From NCBI GenBank assembly GCA_943787295.1, contig CALSLW010000001.1:985001-1049000 (forward strand): 64,000 nt of DNA. The letters are read 5' to 3'. This stretch comes from an uncultured Flavobacteriaceae bacterium. GTDB taxonomy: Bacteria > Bacteroidota > Bacteroidia > Flavobacteriales > Flavobacteriaceae. A program made the translations under genes and the position numbers. Below are positions 38,416 to 48,158 of this stretch, piece by piece. Numbering within the stretch: position 1 is the first letter of the stretch; each line of letters starts with the position of its first letter. The notes below the pieces were generated by a model. It had not been told where the DNA came from. It searched no databases and saw nothing but the letters and a program-made list of their open reading frames with translations.

Positions 38416-40443
38416 ATGAAAAGAATCCTATTATTACTCCTGTTTTGTGGTCAATATAGCTGGGCACAAATCGATAGCTTAGCGGTGATTCAATTAGAAG
38501 AAGTTGAGTTAAAATCCATTCAACTAACAACACCAATCGAACAATTTCCAGCGGCTATTTACAAGAAAGAAATTTCAGCCTTATGGCAGGGATCACAAAG
38601 TTCACTACAAGAATACATAGAAGATTTACCCGGTTTAATAAGTTTTAATCGATCTAACTATGCGCAAGATTTACGTATCTCTATACGTGGTTTTGGGTCA
38701 CGAGCAGCCTTTGGCATTAGGGGCATCAAATTAATTGTTGACGGGATTCCAGAAACCACTCCAGACGGGCAGGGGCAATTAGACAATCTCCCTTTAGGGA
38801 TTTTATCCTCTATTGAAATACTAAGAGGTCCTAGTGCCGTGCGCTATGGCAATGCAGCTGGTGGAGTGCTCGCAATTAACACCCTCGAGGGGGTAGAGGA
38901 AGATTTTCATCAAATTGGACTTAGAATAGGGAGTTATGGCGCACAACAAGCACAATACACTGCTGGTTTAAAAAAAGATAAAACAACGGCTATTTTCCAC
39001 CTTAATCATGCTAAAGCAAAAGGCTATCGTGATAATAGCCAATTTGAAAACAATATGTTTAATGCGAAAGTTAGGCATCACTTCTCTCCTACTCTCCATG
39101 CAATGCTTCAATTTAATGCGACAAAGAGTCCCTATGCACAAGATGCTGGAGGGCAAACAATTGAAGAATTCAACAACAACAGACGCAGTGCAAGAGATCG
39201 CAACCTACAATACAAAACTGGAGAAAAAATAGCGCATTATAAAAGCGGAGCAACCATTTCTTATCAAAAAGGAAAGATCGAAGGCGCGCTGTATGGCTTT
39301 ATCGCCAAACGCAACTTTGAAGGAAAACTCCCCTTTGCTAATGGTGGATGGGTTGATTTAAACAGAAGAAATACTGGTCAAGGTGGTAGTTTTAGTTTTT
39401 CTAACAAAGAGCAAAAGTTAGGCTTTAAAACACAATTGAGCTATGATATTGCTACTCAGAGAGATCTTAGGAAACGTTTTGTCAATAGTGAGGGCGTAAA
39501 AGGGGAATTAACCTTAGATCAAAAAGAAAGCTTTAATAGCTTTGGCGTAGCCTTAATACAACATTTAACCTATGGACCCATGGTATTTAATGGGGGGCTT
39601 CGATGGGATGCAAATGAACTAAAGGTAGACGATTACTTTCTTAATGATGGGAACGATACAGCAGCTAGAACCTTAAATGCATGGAGCCCCCAAGCGGGAA
39701 TAACCTATACTTTTTTTCCAGGTTTATCTGGTTTTGGAAATCTTTCTAAAAGCTATGAAACCCCTACTTTAAGTGAATTAAGCGCCAACCCAAATGGCAA
39801 CGGTGGATTCAATCCTTTGATTGATATTCAAGTGGCCGAGAATCTTGAATGGGGTGTTCACTTTACAGCAAAAAAAACAAAAGGTAGTCTAGTCTATTTT
39901 AATATTAATACAACAAATGACTTAGTGGCTTATGAACTCGCCGATTCTCCGGGAAGGACTTTTTATCAAAATGCTGGAAGCACCAAAAGAGAAGGTATTG
40001 AACTCTTACTACAACACCAATTTAGTCAAAGATTGAGCGCTAATCTCACCTATAATTCCGCAAGTTTTACCTATAAAAATTTTGAGCAAAACGGAGAGAA
40101 TTACGCTGGAAATAGACTCCCTGGAATCCCTAAAAACTTTGGCGTTTTACGCCTTACTTATCAATGGAAAAATGGTCCATTGATCAATTATTCAAAGACC
40201 TATAGAAGTGACTTATATGCTGACAACAACAACGCAACTCGTGTTGATTCATTTTACAGAGATGATATAAACCTTAGTATTCCTTTGAATAAAATCAATG
40301 ATAAAACAGCCGTTTTTTTAGGTTGCAACAATCTGTTTAACAGCTTATATAGTGACAATATTCGCATTAACGCCTTTGGGGGGCGTTATTATGAAGCCGC
40401 TCCAGAACGAGAAATTTATGTAAACTTACAATGGCAATTCTAG
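38416..40443 (+). CDS. TonB-dependent outer-membrane receptor (intact copy)
   Basis: About 675 residues from MKRILLLLLFCGQYSWAQ (signal peptide); the track start 24 codons earlier runs through the upstream terminator. The plug domain is clear (LQEYIEDLPGLISFNRSNYA, RISIRGFGSRAAFGIRGIKL, ILRGPSAVRYGNAAGGVLAI), followed by the 22-strand barrel with a C-terminal aromatic (YVNLQWQF). FecA-like organisation suggests iron or siderophore uptake, but the ligand is not determined. The truncated homolog is at 21958-22663. It converges on the decayed ompA remnant. Confidence 0.92.
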   Translation: MKRILLLLLFCGQYSWAQIDSLAVIQLEEVELKSIQLTTPIEQFPAAIYKKEISALWQGSQSSLQEYIEDLPGLISFNRSNYAQDLRISIRGFGSRAAFGIRGIKLIVDGIPETTPDGQGQLDNLPLGILSSIEILRGPSAVRYGNAAGGVLAINTLEGVEEDFHQIGLRIGSYGAQQAQYTAGLKKDKTTAIFHLNHAKAKGYRDNSQFENNMFNAKVRHHFSPTLHAMLQFNATKSPYAQDAGGQTIEEFNNNRRSARDRNLQYKTGEKIAHYKSGATISYQKGKIEGALYGFIAKRNFEGKLPFANGGWVDLNRRNTGQGGSFSFSNKEQKLGFKTQLSYDIATQRDLRKRFVNSEGVKGELTLDQKESFNSFGVALIQHLTYGPMVFNGGLRWDANELKVDDYFLNDGNDTAARTLNAWSPQAGITYTFFPGLSGFGNLSKSYETPTLSELSANPNGNGGFNPLIDIQVAENLEWGVHFTAKKTKGSLVYFNINTTNDLVAYELADSPGRTFYQNAGSTKREGIELLLQHQFSQRLSANLTYNSASFTYKNFEQNGENYAGNRLPGIPKNFGVLRLTYQWKNGPLINYSKTYRSDLYADNNNATRVDSFYRDDINLSIPLNKINDKTAVFLGCNNLFNSLYSDNIRINAFGGRYYEAAPEREIYVNLQWQF

Positions 40444-40688
40444 AGTTGGATTTTTTTGCATCACCTCAACCACTTTATTTACTCGATCTAGGTATTCTGA
40501 AAGAAAATCGCTTTTATCTAGATTGTAGAAAATAGAGGCAAATGCCTCTGAAAGTTCTTCATTAAGTTCATCTGGATCAACCGCTGCACGCTCTAATCGT
40601 ACCCAAATATTATCAAAATAACCTTTCACTGTTTTTAAACGATAGGCAAAAGAATCTTTTTCGATCAATGGCTGATTATTTTTATAAC
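40438..40688 (-). pseudogene. OmpA/PD40-family remnant (internal fragment)
   Basis: About 82 residues homologous to the middle of the 721-residue protein at 19792-21957: KNNQPLIEKDSFAYRLKTVK, LERAAVDPDELNEELSEAFA and YLDRVNKVVEVMQKNPTLE align directly. The N-terminal TPR/PD40 region and the rest of the OmpA/SPOR domain are missing. The upstream edge abuts the NTF2-like stop codon and the downstream edge abuts the TonB stop codon, so two deletions bracket this scrap. It has no signal and no start of its own. Confidence 0.88.
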
Positions 40689-40690
40689 AA

Positions 40691-41137
40691 CTAAGAGGAA
40701 GAAGAATGATCACTTACAATTTTCCAGACTGAATTGATCTTTCTAAACAGAAGTGTAAAATAGCCTGTAGGTTGATCTTTTTCTCTTTTAAGGGTATATT
40801 TCCCAATTAATTGAATGGTGTTTTCGTCCCACTGTTGGGTATGTAAAATATCAAAATGCAACTGCCCCATGCTATCTTTATCTGGATAGCCTTTTTTGTA
40901 ATTTTCCAAGGTATTATGATAACCAAAGGTAGGACCGCTTTTCCCAACAAAAACTAAGGCAGGACTATTCCAATATCCTTTCATAAAGCTGTCGATATCC
41001 CCTTTATTCCAAAAATCTTCTTGGGCTTTCATTGTTTGTTGGATTGCTTTCTCTGCAATAGCATCAACCTTATATTGCGCTTTTATACTTCCGCTTAGAA
41101 GCAAAAAAATAGACAAATAAAAATATTTCTTTCTCAT
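40691..41137 (-). CDS. secreted NTF2-like protein, copy 2
   Basis: 148 residues with signal MRKKYFYLSIFLLLSGSIKAQ. From about GPTFGYHNTLENYKKGYPDK to the end SDHSSSS it is nearly identical to copy 1 (10698-11144); the N-terminal third is diverged. It is intact. The ompA remnant follows its stop at once, in place of the adhesin operon seen downstream of copy 1. Confidence 0.7.
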   Translation of the reverse strand: MRKKYFYLSIFLLLSGSIKAQYKVDAIAEKAIQQTMKAQEDFWNKGDIDSFMKGYWNSPALVFVGKSGPTFGYHNTLENYKKGYPDKDSMGQLHFDILHTQQWDENTIQLIGKYTLKREKDQPTGYFTLLFRKINSVWKIVSDHSSSS

Positions 41138-41287
41138 AGAACTTGCTTAACCGTTAGATAATCAAATTAAAGAATGTTGTTGAATCACTAGTACAAATTA
41201 CTAAAACTTTGATTTTAAAGCAGATTCTGGAGTAGATGGCTGAAAAATTTTTATATTTAGATACTATATCTTGAAAACCTAACAAAA

Positions 41288-42349
41288 ATGAAACACTACT
41301 ACTATTTAAAATTATGCTCTATCGGTCTTTTTTCGCTCCTAATTATAGGTTGTCAAGATAAACCAGAAGAGAACAAATCCATAACCATTAGTGGAAACAT
41401 TAAAGAAGACAGTCACTGGACTGCAGATAAGCATTATATTCTAGATAAGCAGGTCACTGTTGAAGCGGGAACAACACTTACCATTGATCCTGGGACAGTT
41501 ATTAAGGCAAATCCGCAAGAAGCACCTAATGTCTCTATGCTTGTTGTCGCTCGAGGAGCAAAATTAATGGCTAGAGGAACCGCAGAAAAACCCATTATTT
41601 TCACTTCTGTAAATGACGATATAGACACTTCTAATGACGCAAAATCATCGCTTAGAAGTAATGATGTAGGTTTATGGGGTGGAGTAATTATCTTAGGGAA
41701 TGCACCTGTCTCACTTTCTAATGGTGATGATGAAACCTTTTATGTAGGCCTTGAACCCAATAGCAAAAACAGTTACTATGGTGGAACTAACCCAGAAGAT
41801 AATTCTGGGGTTTTAGAATATGTCTCTATTCGTCATGGAGGTGTTTTTATAGGAACTGGTAGCGAATCAAATGGTTTAACCTTATGCGGAGTTGGTGCTA
41901 AAACAATCATTAACCAAGTTGAAATATTTGCTAATCAAGACGACGGAATAGAATTGTTTGGCGGAACTGTAAATGTGGACAATCTAATCGTTCACGCCAG
42001 TGATGATGATGCCATAGACATCGATGAGGGATATGCTGGAAATATTTCAAATTTTTTAATCGAATTAGTGGACGCATCGGATAATGCTATTGAAATAAGT
42101 GGTGGACAATCCGAAGAAGCAGGTGCTTTTACTTTGAAAAATGGACTTATTGACGGAATGGGTTTAGCCTCTACCGCGATTTATTCAATTGATGAGAAAG
42201 CGAAAGGTATGATTTCAAACGTAAAAACAACTAATATGGGGGAATCGGTGACAAGTAATAATCAATCCAAAGGTGTTGTTATAAAAGAAACCGTTAATGA
42301 GACAAAGAATATAATGAATTTTGAGTGGACTCGCGCTAAGCAAAACTAA
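41288..42349 (+). CDS. right-handed beta-helix lipoprotein
   Basis: 353 residues. Signal MKHYYYLKLCSIGLFSLLIIGCQ has a lipobox (LIIGC). The body repeats short beta-strand/turn units (VTVEAGTTLTIDPGTVIKAN, GTAEKPIIFTSVNDD, VLEYVSIRHGG, DDGIELFGGTVNVDNLIVHA), typical of a pectin-lyase-like parallel beta-helix. No catalytic residues are evident and I do not recognise a specific function. Common as an outer-membrane-attached surface lipoprotein in Bacteroidota. Confidence 0.78.
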   Translation: MKHYYYLKLCSIGLFSLLIIGCQDKPEENKSITISGNIKEDSHWTADKHYILDKQVTVEAGTTLTIDPGTVIKANPQEAPNVSMLVVARGAKLMARGTAEKPIIFTSVNDDIDTSNDAKSSLRSNDVGLWGGVIILGNAPVSLSNGDDETFYVGLEPNSKNSYYGGTNPEDNSGVLEYVSIRHGGVFIGTGSESNGLTLCGVGAKTIINQVEIFANQDDGIELFGGTVNVDNLIVHASDDDAIDIDEGYAGNISNFLIELVDASDNAIEISGGQSEEAGAFTLKNGLIDGMGLASTAIYSIDEKAKGMISNVKTTNMGESVTSNNQSKGVVIKETVNETKNIMNFEWTRAKQN

Positions 42350-42367
42350 TCCACTTTCTACGACTAT

Positions 42368-42386
42368 AAAAAAGGGCCCTTTTTTA
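42368..42386. terminator. weak bidirectional terminator
   Basis: The symmetric AAAAAAGGGCCCTTTTTT lies between the convergent beta-helix lipoprotein and CPXCG genes, touching the stop of the latter. The stem is short, so the call is tentative. Confidence 0.35.
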
Positions 42387-42563
42387 TTCTTCTAAATTCA
42401 TGGCCGAGAAATGGATTAATTCTCGATCATACAAATAAGTCAATTGTATGGGACGACAACACACCTCGCAATCTTCCACATAATGTTGTTCAGATTCTAT
42501 TGATTCTAAGAACATTGAAATGGTTTCCCAGCAATATGGACATTGAAAATGATGTTCAAACAT
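42384..42563 (-). CDS. CPXCG-motif cysteine-rich protein
   Basis: A 59-residue ORF absent from the track: it begins MFEHHFQCPYCWETISMFLE, has DCEVCCRPIQLTYLYD, and ends HFSAMNLEE. The paired CPYC and CEVCC motifs match the CPXCG small zinc-ribbon family (PF14255). Its ATG overlaps the stop of the ABC-F gene (TAATG), so it is translationally coupled. Function unknown. Confidence 0.82.
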   Translation of the reverse strand: MFEHHFQCPYCWETISMFLESIESEQHYVEDCEVCCRPIQLTYLYDRELIHFSAMNLEE

Positions 42564-44473
42564 TAGTGTTCAAATTGCATTAATTCTTCTACAACTTCTT
42601 CCCATTGCTCCATAGCTTTTGCTAATTTTTCCTTTTTTTGGTTATATCCTTCAAAGAAATTAGGCAGCGCTATGGTCGCATCATAATTGATTTCTAATTC
42701 AACATCGATGGATTTGATTTCTTTTTCTAAATCAGCAATAGTACGTTCGATTTTAGATTGCTTATTCTGTAAGGATTTAATCTTCTTTTGAAGCTGATAA
42801 TCATTTATGTTCGTCTCCTCTTTTTTCTTTTTAACATTTACAACACGTTCCAACTCTACTAAGGAGTCTAATTTTTTCTGTTCTAAATAGAATTGAATGT
42901 CTCCCAAATATTCTGTTAATTTGTGGTCTTTGAACTCTAGCACACGGTCACTTAGCCCTTGAAGAAAATCCCGGTCGTGGGATATTAATATTAAGGTCCC
43001 TTGGAACTTTTTTAAAGCCTCTTTTAAAACATTTTTAGACCGAATATCTAGGTGATTTGTAGGCTCATCCATTACTAAGACGTTAAATGGAGAGAGTAAA
43101 AGTTTGCAAAGGGCTAATCGATTTCTTTCTCCACCAGAGAGCACCTTAACTTTCTTTTCCACATCATCCCCCCTAAACATAAATGCCCCTAACATATCTC
43201 GAACTCTAGAACGGTTCTCGTCTGTAGCAGCATCTTCCATGGTTTGCAATAGACTTAAGGACCCATCGAGATATTCTGCTTGATTTTGAGCAAAATATCC
43301 CAACATTACATTATGTCCTAGTTCACAACTTCCTTGAAAGTCGATTTCATTGACAATGATTTTAGCTAAGGTGGATTTACCTTGTCCATTTTGTCCTACA
43401 AAAGCGGTTTTTGTCCCTCTTTCGATTTCGACGTCTACTTCTTGTAATACTTTTTTCTCGTCATAATTTTTAGAAACTTTCTCGACCTGCAAAACTACCT
43501 TTCCTGGTTGTTGTGCTACAGGAAACTTAAGTTTCATTGCAGCGTTATCTTCGGCATCAACCTCGATACGCTCTATTTTATCTAATTTTTTAATTAAAGA
43601 TTGTGCCATAGAGGCTTTAGATGCTTTTGCCCTAAAACGCTCTATTAATTTTTCTGTTTGTTCTATTTCTTTGGCTTGATTTTTTTGAGCAGCTCTTTGC
43701 TGAGTCATAATCTCTTCCCGTAGCAATAGATAAGCAGAATAGGACTTTCTGTAATCATATATCCTCCCGGCAACAATTTCTATGGTTCTATTAGAAGTGT
43801 TATCTAAAAACATTTTATCGTGAGAAACAAGTACAACCGCGCCGCGATATTTTGTTAAAAAATCTTCTAACCAGATAATCGATTCAATATCGAGGTGATT
43901 CGTAGGCTCATCCAGCAGTAAAATATCATTGTCCTGCAATAATAATTTTGCTAGCTCGATACGCATTCTCCAACCTCCAGAAAAAGTATCTGTCTTCTTG
44001 TTAAAGTCGGCTGTTTGAAAGCCTAGTCCTTGTAGAATTCGTTCTGTCGTGCCTTGATAATTGTACCCGCCTATGAGTTCATAGCGTTCTGTGGCATCAT
44101 TTAAAGCAATGATAAGATCGTTATAGGCAGACGATTCATAGTCTGTTCTTGTGACAAGCGCTTGGTTAATTTCTTCCATTTGCGCTTCTAATTGCTTGAT
44201 TTCTTCAAAAGCTTGATAAGCCTCTTCAAGGACAGTTCTTCCTTTTTCAAAATCAATATCCTGACGCAGAAAGCCCAGTTGCACCTCTTTTTCTTTTGAG
44301 ATCGAACCAGCGGTTGGTTCTTGATCTTTTGCAATCAAGTGTAAAAGAGTTGATTTTCCCGCACCATTTTTTCCTACAAGACCTACCCTATCGCCGGCTG
44401 CTAAGCGGAAAGAAACATCACTAAATAAAGTTTCACCGCCAAAAGAGACCGTCATATTTTGAACACTAAGCAT
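42563..44473 (-). CDS. ABC-F family ATPase
   Basis: 636 residues with two ABC domains and no membrane segments. Walker A GLVGKNGAGKSTLLHLI and FVGQNGQGKSTLAKIIV, signatures FSGGWRMRIELAKLL and LSGGERNRLALCKLL, and DEPTNHLDI after each. A linker between the domains (LIERFRAKASKASMAQSLIK) and a C-terminal coiled-coil (LQNKQSKIERTIADLEKEI) are typical. ABC-F proteins act on the ribosome; resistance versus housekeeping members cannot be told apart here. Confidence 0.95.
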   Translation of the reverse strand: MLSVQNMTVSFGGETLFSDVSFRLAAGDRVGLVGKNGAGKSTLLHLIAKDQEPTAGSISKEKEVQLGFLRQDIDFEKGRTVLEEAYQAFEEIKQLEAQMEEINQALVTRTDYESSAYNDLIIALNDATERYELIGGYNYQGTTERILQGLGFQTADFNKKTDTFSGGWRMRIELAKLLLQDNDILLLDEPTNHLDIESIIWLEDFLTKYRGAVVLVSHDKMFLDNTSNRTIEIVAGRIYDYRKSYSAYLLLREEIMTQQRAAQKNQAKEIEQTEKLIERFRAKASKASMAQSLIKKLDKIERIEVDAEDNAAMKLKFPVAQQPGKVVLQVEKVSKNYDEKKVLQEVDVEIERGTKTAFVGQNGQGKSTLAKIIVNEIDFQGSCELGHNVMLGYFAQNQAEYLDGSLSLLQTMEDAATDENRSRVRDMLGAFMFRGDDVEKKVKVLSGGERNRLALCKLLLSPFNVLVMDEPTNHLDIRSKNVLKEALKKFQGTLILISHDRDFLQGLSDRVLEFKDHKLTEYLGDIQFYLEQKKLDSLVELERVVNVKKKKEETNINDYQLQKKIKSLQNKQSKIERTIADLEKEIKSIDVELEINYDATIALPNFFEGYNQKKEKLAKAMEQWEEVVEELMQFEH

Positions 44474-44523
44474 ACCTTAAATTTGTTACAAAAGTGAGAA
44501 AACAGACGGACATAGAATTATTT

Positions 44524-45570
44524 TCAGTCCTTTTTTTCAAAGCGATTTATGTTCACTTCTTTGGGCAAAGCTTCTTGGCCATTAATATGCTTAAATAACC
44601 AACTAGCCGCCGTTGGCGCTGTTAAAACTCCGCGGGATCCCATTCCATTGAACAAATGTAAATTCTTATATTTCTTGTGGGTTCCTAGCAAAGGACGGCG
44701 ATCCTTTACAGTAGGACGAATATGGGTAATTTGCTTTTCAATGGTGTAAGGGACGTCGATCATTCGTTCAATTTTATCTTTTATCCATTTGGCACCTTCT
44801 GCTGTTATATTGAGGGATTTATCTTGTTGCTCAAAAGAGGCGCCAGCCCAGTATTTATCTCCCCCTAAGGGAGCAATAAAAATAGGTCCTTTTAAGATGG
44901 TCTCGAGCTTTAGCTCTGGCGCATCAATGATTAGAATTTGCCCTTTGGATCCCACCAGTGGAACATCTTTAAAATAAGGATTATTGATCATCGCATAACC
45001 CTCACAAAAAACAAGATGCTTTGCCTTAATCTCACCATAAGTCAAATATGAAGGAGTGATATTTAATTTTGAATACTCAAATGAAGAAGTCGTTAAGTGT
45101 GCGCTAATACAATTTTTATAGGCTTGAATTAAGGCAGTGGTATCTAGACGTCCACAGTGTTTTACTTTGGCGTAGCCTAAGGGTGCTTTAACACCCAAAA
45201 TGGAATTGTTATAAATCTTAGGATCTAAATAACTAGAGAGACCAGAACGGTCAGAAGCTACCATCCATTGATTGTGTTCTGCTGTCTGAGCAAACAATTT
45301 TATGATGGGGTGAGGAAAGATGAATTGTTTTGACAATCGTTCTTCTATCGCGCTATAAAAGGGCAAGGCAGCTGTGTGAAGTGCTTCCCCTTGCCAGGTC
45401 ATATTAAACCGTTTTAAAACAGTAGGATTATAAATTCCTGCTGCAATGACAGATGATCCTGCTTGCGCTTGATCGATCACATGAAAAGAATGTCCCTGTA
45501 GTTTCAAAGTTTCTGCATAGGCTAAACCAGCTAGACCAAAACCGACAATTAGGGTATCTACTTGTTTCAT
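44524..45570 (-). CDS. FAD-dependent oxidoreductase (DAO family)
   Basis: About 348 residues from MKQVDTLIVGFGLAGLAYAE, a Rossmann dinucleotide-binding motif; the track's MYFSSS is probably upstream. The GSSVIAAGIYNPTVLKRFN segment, a C-terminal HIRPTVKDRRPLLG and GMGSRGVLTAP are family-like. D-amino acid/glycine oxidase or related amine oxidation is likely; the substrate is unknown. It lies downstream of gldN across a terminator, so it is probably not part of the T9SS operon. Confidence 0.85.
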   Translation of the reverse strand: MKQVDTLIVGFGLAGLAYAETLKLQGHSFHVIDQAQAGSSVIAAGIYNPTVLKRFNMTWQGEALHTAALPFYSAIEERLSKQFIFPHPIIKLFAQTAEHNQWMVASDRSGLSSYLDPKIYNNSILGVKAPLGYAKVKHCGRLDTTALIQAYKNCISAHLTTSSFEYSKLNITPSYLTYGEIKAKHLVFCEGYAMINNPYFKDVPLVGSKGQILIIDAPELKLETILKGPIFIAPLGGDKYWAGASFEQQDKSLNITAEGAKWIKDKIERMIDVPYTIEKQITHIRPTVKDRRPLLGTHKKYKNLHLFNGMGSRGVLTAPTAASWLFKHINGQEALPKEVNINRFEKKD

Positions 45571-45585
45571 TGAGGAGCTAAAATA

Positions 45586-45611
45586 CAAAACGCTGCCCTA
45601 GGGCAGCGTCT
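45586..45611 (-). terminator. intrinsic terminator of the gldKLMN operon
   Basis: Minus-strand stem ACGCTGCCC-TA-GGGCAGCGT followed by TTTTGTATTTT, 25 nt after the gldN stop. Confidence 0.8.
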
Positions 45612-45634
45612 TATAAAATATTAATCTAATAAAA

Positions 45635-46567
45635 TTAGTTGTTCCACATATCCTGTTCAAAATCGCGGATAACTGACTTAATTCGTTCTGATTCTAGGAG
45701 TTGCTGCAATGCATCTTCATAGATATAAGAATCAACTTGACGATCTTGATAAACATTTTCTTCTTTGTAGATCACAGAATTAAATCGACGTGAATTAAGC
45801 ATATGATCAAAAGAAATAGGCTGTGATGAATTACGAGTGTTAAAGACATAAGCCTCGTTTAAGACCTCACGTGCATCTGGAAACCAAACCCAGAACAAAG
45901 GATACAATTCTGTTTTATCAATTTCACCTTTTTCAAGTTGTGGGTTATAGATTTCTTTATCTGGTGCACAAGGAGCAATCCCTAGTAAGCGGAATTTCAT
46001 CTCACCTTGTCTTTTGTCAAAGTACCAAGTTCCTTTAATGCGATATTCTACTACATCTCTAGATTTGATTCTCTCGCTAAAGCCATACTTTTCTTCGATT
46101 TGTTGTTCTGTTAATATATCTTCATTAACAGCTCCCTCATACCCTAAGTTATATCCACTAAAGGTAATCTCTTCAAGTACTTGCTCGTAAGTGAATTTAT
46201 CTCTAAAATAACCATCGCGATCTCCATATACCTCTTTAATTCTTCCATCTTCAATACCTTGCACTAAAACATCATATAATGATCTTCTATCCTCGCCTAG
46301 ATTTTGAGGTTCAGTAGGGTAATAATAAGGAAAGTTTATTCGCTCGTCTAGATCAATTTTTTCCCAAACGGTTTTAGACCAAAGTACATCTCTGTCATCA
46401 ATGAATCCATACGCTAGGGGTTCTTCATCGTTTGCTAAAACTTGCTGTTCGTTTAATTTACCAACTTCTTGAGGCACTCTTGCATTAAGCAAATTAGCTT
46501 GCCCCATCACAGGAGTGACAGAAAAGGTAAGGGTAAACAAAAACGCAACAAACAATGACTTTTTCAT
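45635..46567 (-). CDS. gldN: T9SS/gliding motility protein GldN (PorN)
   Basis: 310 residues with signal peptide MKKSLFVAFLFTLTFSVTPVMGQ. GldN pattern: DVLWSKTVWEKIDLDERINF, PYYYPTEPQNLGEDRRSLYD, and the conserved FRLLGIAPCAPDKE with YPLFWVWFPDAREVLNEAYV. Periplasmic component that forms the ring with GldK. Last gene of gldKLMN, 3 nt after gldM; a strong terminator follows. Confidence 0.97.
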   Translation of the reverse strand: MKKSLFVAFLFTLTFSVTPVMGQANLLNARVPQEVGKLNEQQVLANDEEPLAYGFIDDRDVLWSKTVWEKIDLDERINFPYYYPTEPQNLGEDRRSLYDVLVQGIEDGRIKEVYGDRDGYFRDKFTYEQVLEEITFSGYNLGYEGAVNEDILTEQQIEEKYGFSERIKSRDVVEYRIKGTWYFDKRQGEMKFRLLGIAPCAPDKEIYNPQLEKGEIDKTELYPLFWVWFPDAREVLNEAYVFNTRNSSQPISFDHMLNSRRFNSVIYKEENVYQDRQVDSYIYEDALQQLLESERIKSVIRDFEQDMWNN

Positions 46568-46570
46568 GAT

Positions 46571-48151
46571 CTATAGAATTTCGATAAGCACTGGTGCTAC
46601 ACGTTTAAACTTATATTTTGGATTTGCAGGGTTTTGAACTTCTAAATCGACGATGCTAATTTCCTGTCCAGATCTAGCCCTACTAATTGCTTTAACCGCT
46701 TTAGGGCATAAAGAACTTCCGTTACATGTAATGGTTGGTGAACCAGGTACACGAATTTTAAACTTTAATACTCTAAGTGTTAAATCAAAGTCAAAGTCTT
46801 CCATTCTTGCTCCAACACTAGCTTTAGTAATAGAGGATTTAGGCATTCTTACACTTCCCGATTGATCGAAGAAGGTAGCATTAGGCCTTGGAAGATCTTT
46901 GATTCTAAATTTAGTTTTTGTAGAAATATTTTGTCCATCTGGTAAAGTTCCACTTGCAGTAATTCTTACCTCTCTTCCTTTTCCAGGGTTCATGATAAAC
47001 TTACTTCCTCTAACTCTTTTAAGACCCGGAGCAGAGGCTCGGATTTTATTGTCAGAGATTCCAGGGATAGAGATAGTCATTGGATTCTCAACCCCGCGAT
47101 AAACAACATTCATCTTATCTGCAGAAATCACTGCAGCATTAGGTTTAGAAATTACAGCGAATGATTGAGATACTGGGATACGTGATTCAACCCCTGCATC
47201 GCGGAAGATTAAATCTCCCTCAATAACATGATCTCCAGGACTACCAGCACTAATATTTAACTTAATCCCTCCAGGGATTTTTTCATATTGACTTTCATCC
47301 AGTTTACGACCATCAATAGTCACATCTACTGAATTAGGATTTTGTGCACCACTTTTTCTACCAAGTATAACACTACCGTCAAAAGTCTCGCCTTGATAAT
47401 AAGCCATTTTATCTGCTTTTAATAAAGTGATGTAGTTGTCTGTATTTACTTTACTACTTGCTTCAAGCTCTTTTCCTAATAATGCATTTAACACATCGCT
47501 TTCTGTTAAGCGGATATCGTTTTGCATCATCGTTAATTTAGCCAAAGAAGAAATTAGTGGAAACCCTTCAAAGTTATAAGATAACCATGGTTGTGGTTGT
47601 CCATCGCTATTTTGAACATTTCCCTCGAAATCACCAGTGAAGAAACGTTCTTCAACCAACTCAGTGTACTGAGGGTATTGTGAGGCAAATACCTGAATAA
47701 CACGCATTTTATAAGCGTTAATGATGTCAACAAATGCCTGCCCATCTGGACCTACACCGTTTGCATCAAAGAAAACAAGATCAAGGGCTTCGCCTTTATC
47801 CATTTGAGAATATTCCATTAAATCTGGATCAGCTTCTCTTTGTTTTTCAGTGATTTGATCTTTAATTTCTTGTATGCGTGCATAGAAGGCATCAGATTCT
47901 TTACGAATCTCTTTGGCGGTTCTATCATGACCAACCCATTTACCTTCTTTTTCTTGAGCGTTTACTTCAATTTTGTCATAATAGATAACATTTCCTTGAT
48001 TGACACGCTCGTTAGCGCTTTGAATTTTCTTGAACATTTGTCCAAAACCATCCAAAACTTCTTTACTAACATTTAATGCTAACATGGTAATAAATACCAA
48101 GTACATCAACGCAATAAGTTTATTACGTGGGGATTCTTTTGCTCCTGCCAT
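46571..48151 (-). CDS. gldM: T9SS/gliding motility protein GldM (PorM)
   Basis: 526 residues. A short cytosolic start MAGAKESPRNKLIALMYLVF leads into a single N-terminal transmembrane helix with LALNVSKEVLDGFGQ, then the long periplasmic multi-domain arm with four beta-rich domains (SFAVISKPNAAVISADKMNV). GldM with GldL forms the rotary motor that energises T9SS and gliding. It is 7 nt downstream of gldL. Confidence 0.98.
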   Translation of the reverse strand: MAGAKESPRNKLIALMYLVFITMLALNVSKEVLDGFGQMFKKIQSANERVNQGNVIYYDKIEVNAQEKEGKWVGHDRTAKEIRKESDAFYARIQEIKDQITEKQREADPDLMEYSQMDKGEALDLVFFDANGVGPDGQAFVDIINAYKMRVIQVFASQYPQYTELVEERFFTGDFEGNVQNSDGQPQPWLSYNFEGFPLISSLAKLTMMQNDIRLTESDVLNALLGKELEASSKVNTDNYITLLKADKMAYYQGETFDGSVILGRKSGAQNPNSVDVTIDGRKLDESQYEKIPGGIKLNISAGSPGDHVIEGDLIFRDAGVESRIPVSQSFAVISKPNAAVISADKMNVVYRGVENPMTISIPGISDNKIRASAPGLKRVRGSKFIMNPGKGREVRITASGTLPDGQNISTKTKFRIKDLPRPNATFFDQSGSVRMPKSSITKASVGARMEDFDFDLTLRVLKFKIRVPGSPTITCNGSSLCPKAVKAISRARSGQEISIVDLEVQNPANPKYKFKRVAPVLIEIL

Positions 48152-48158
48152 GGCTTAC

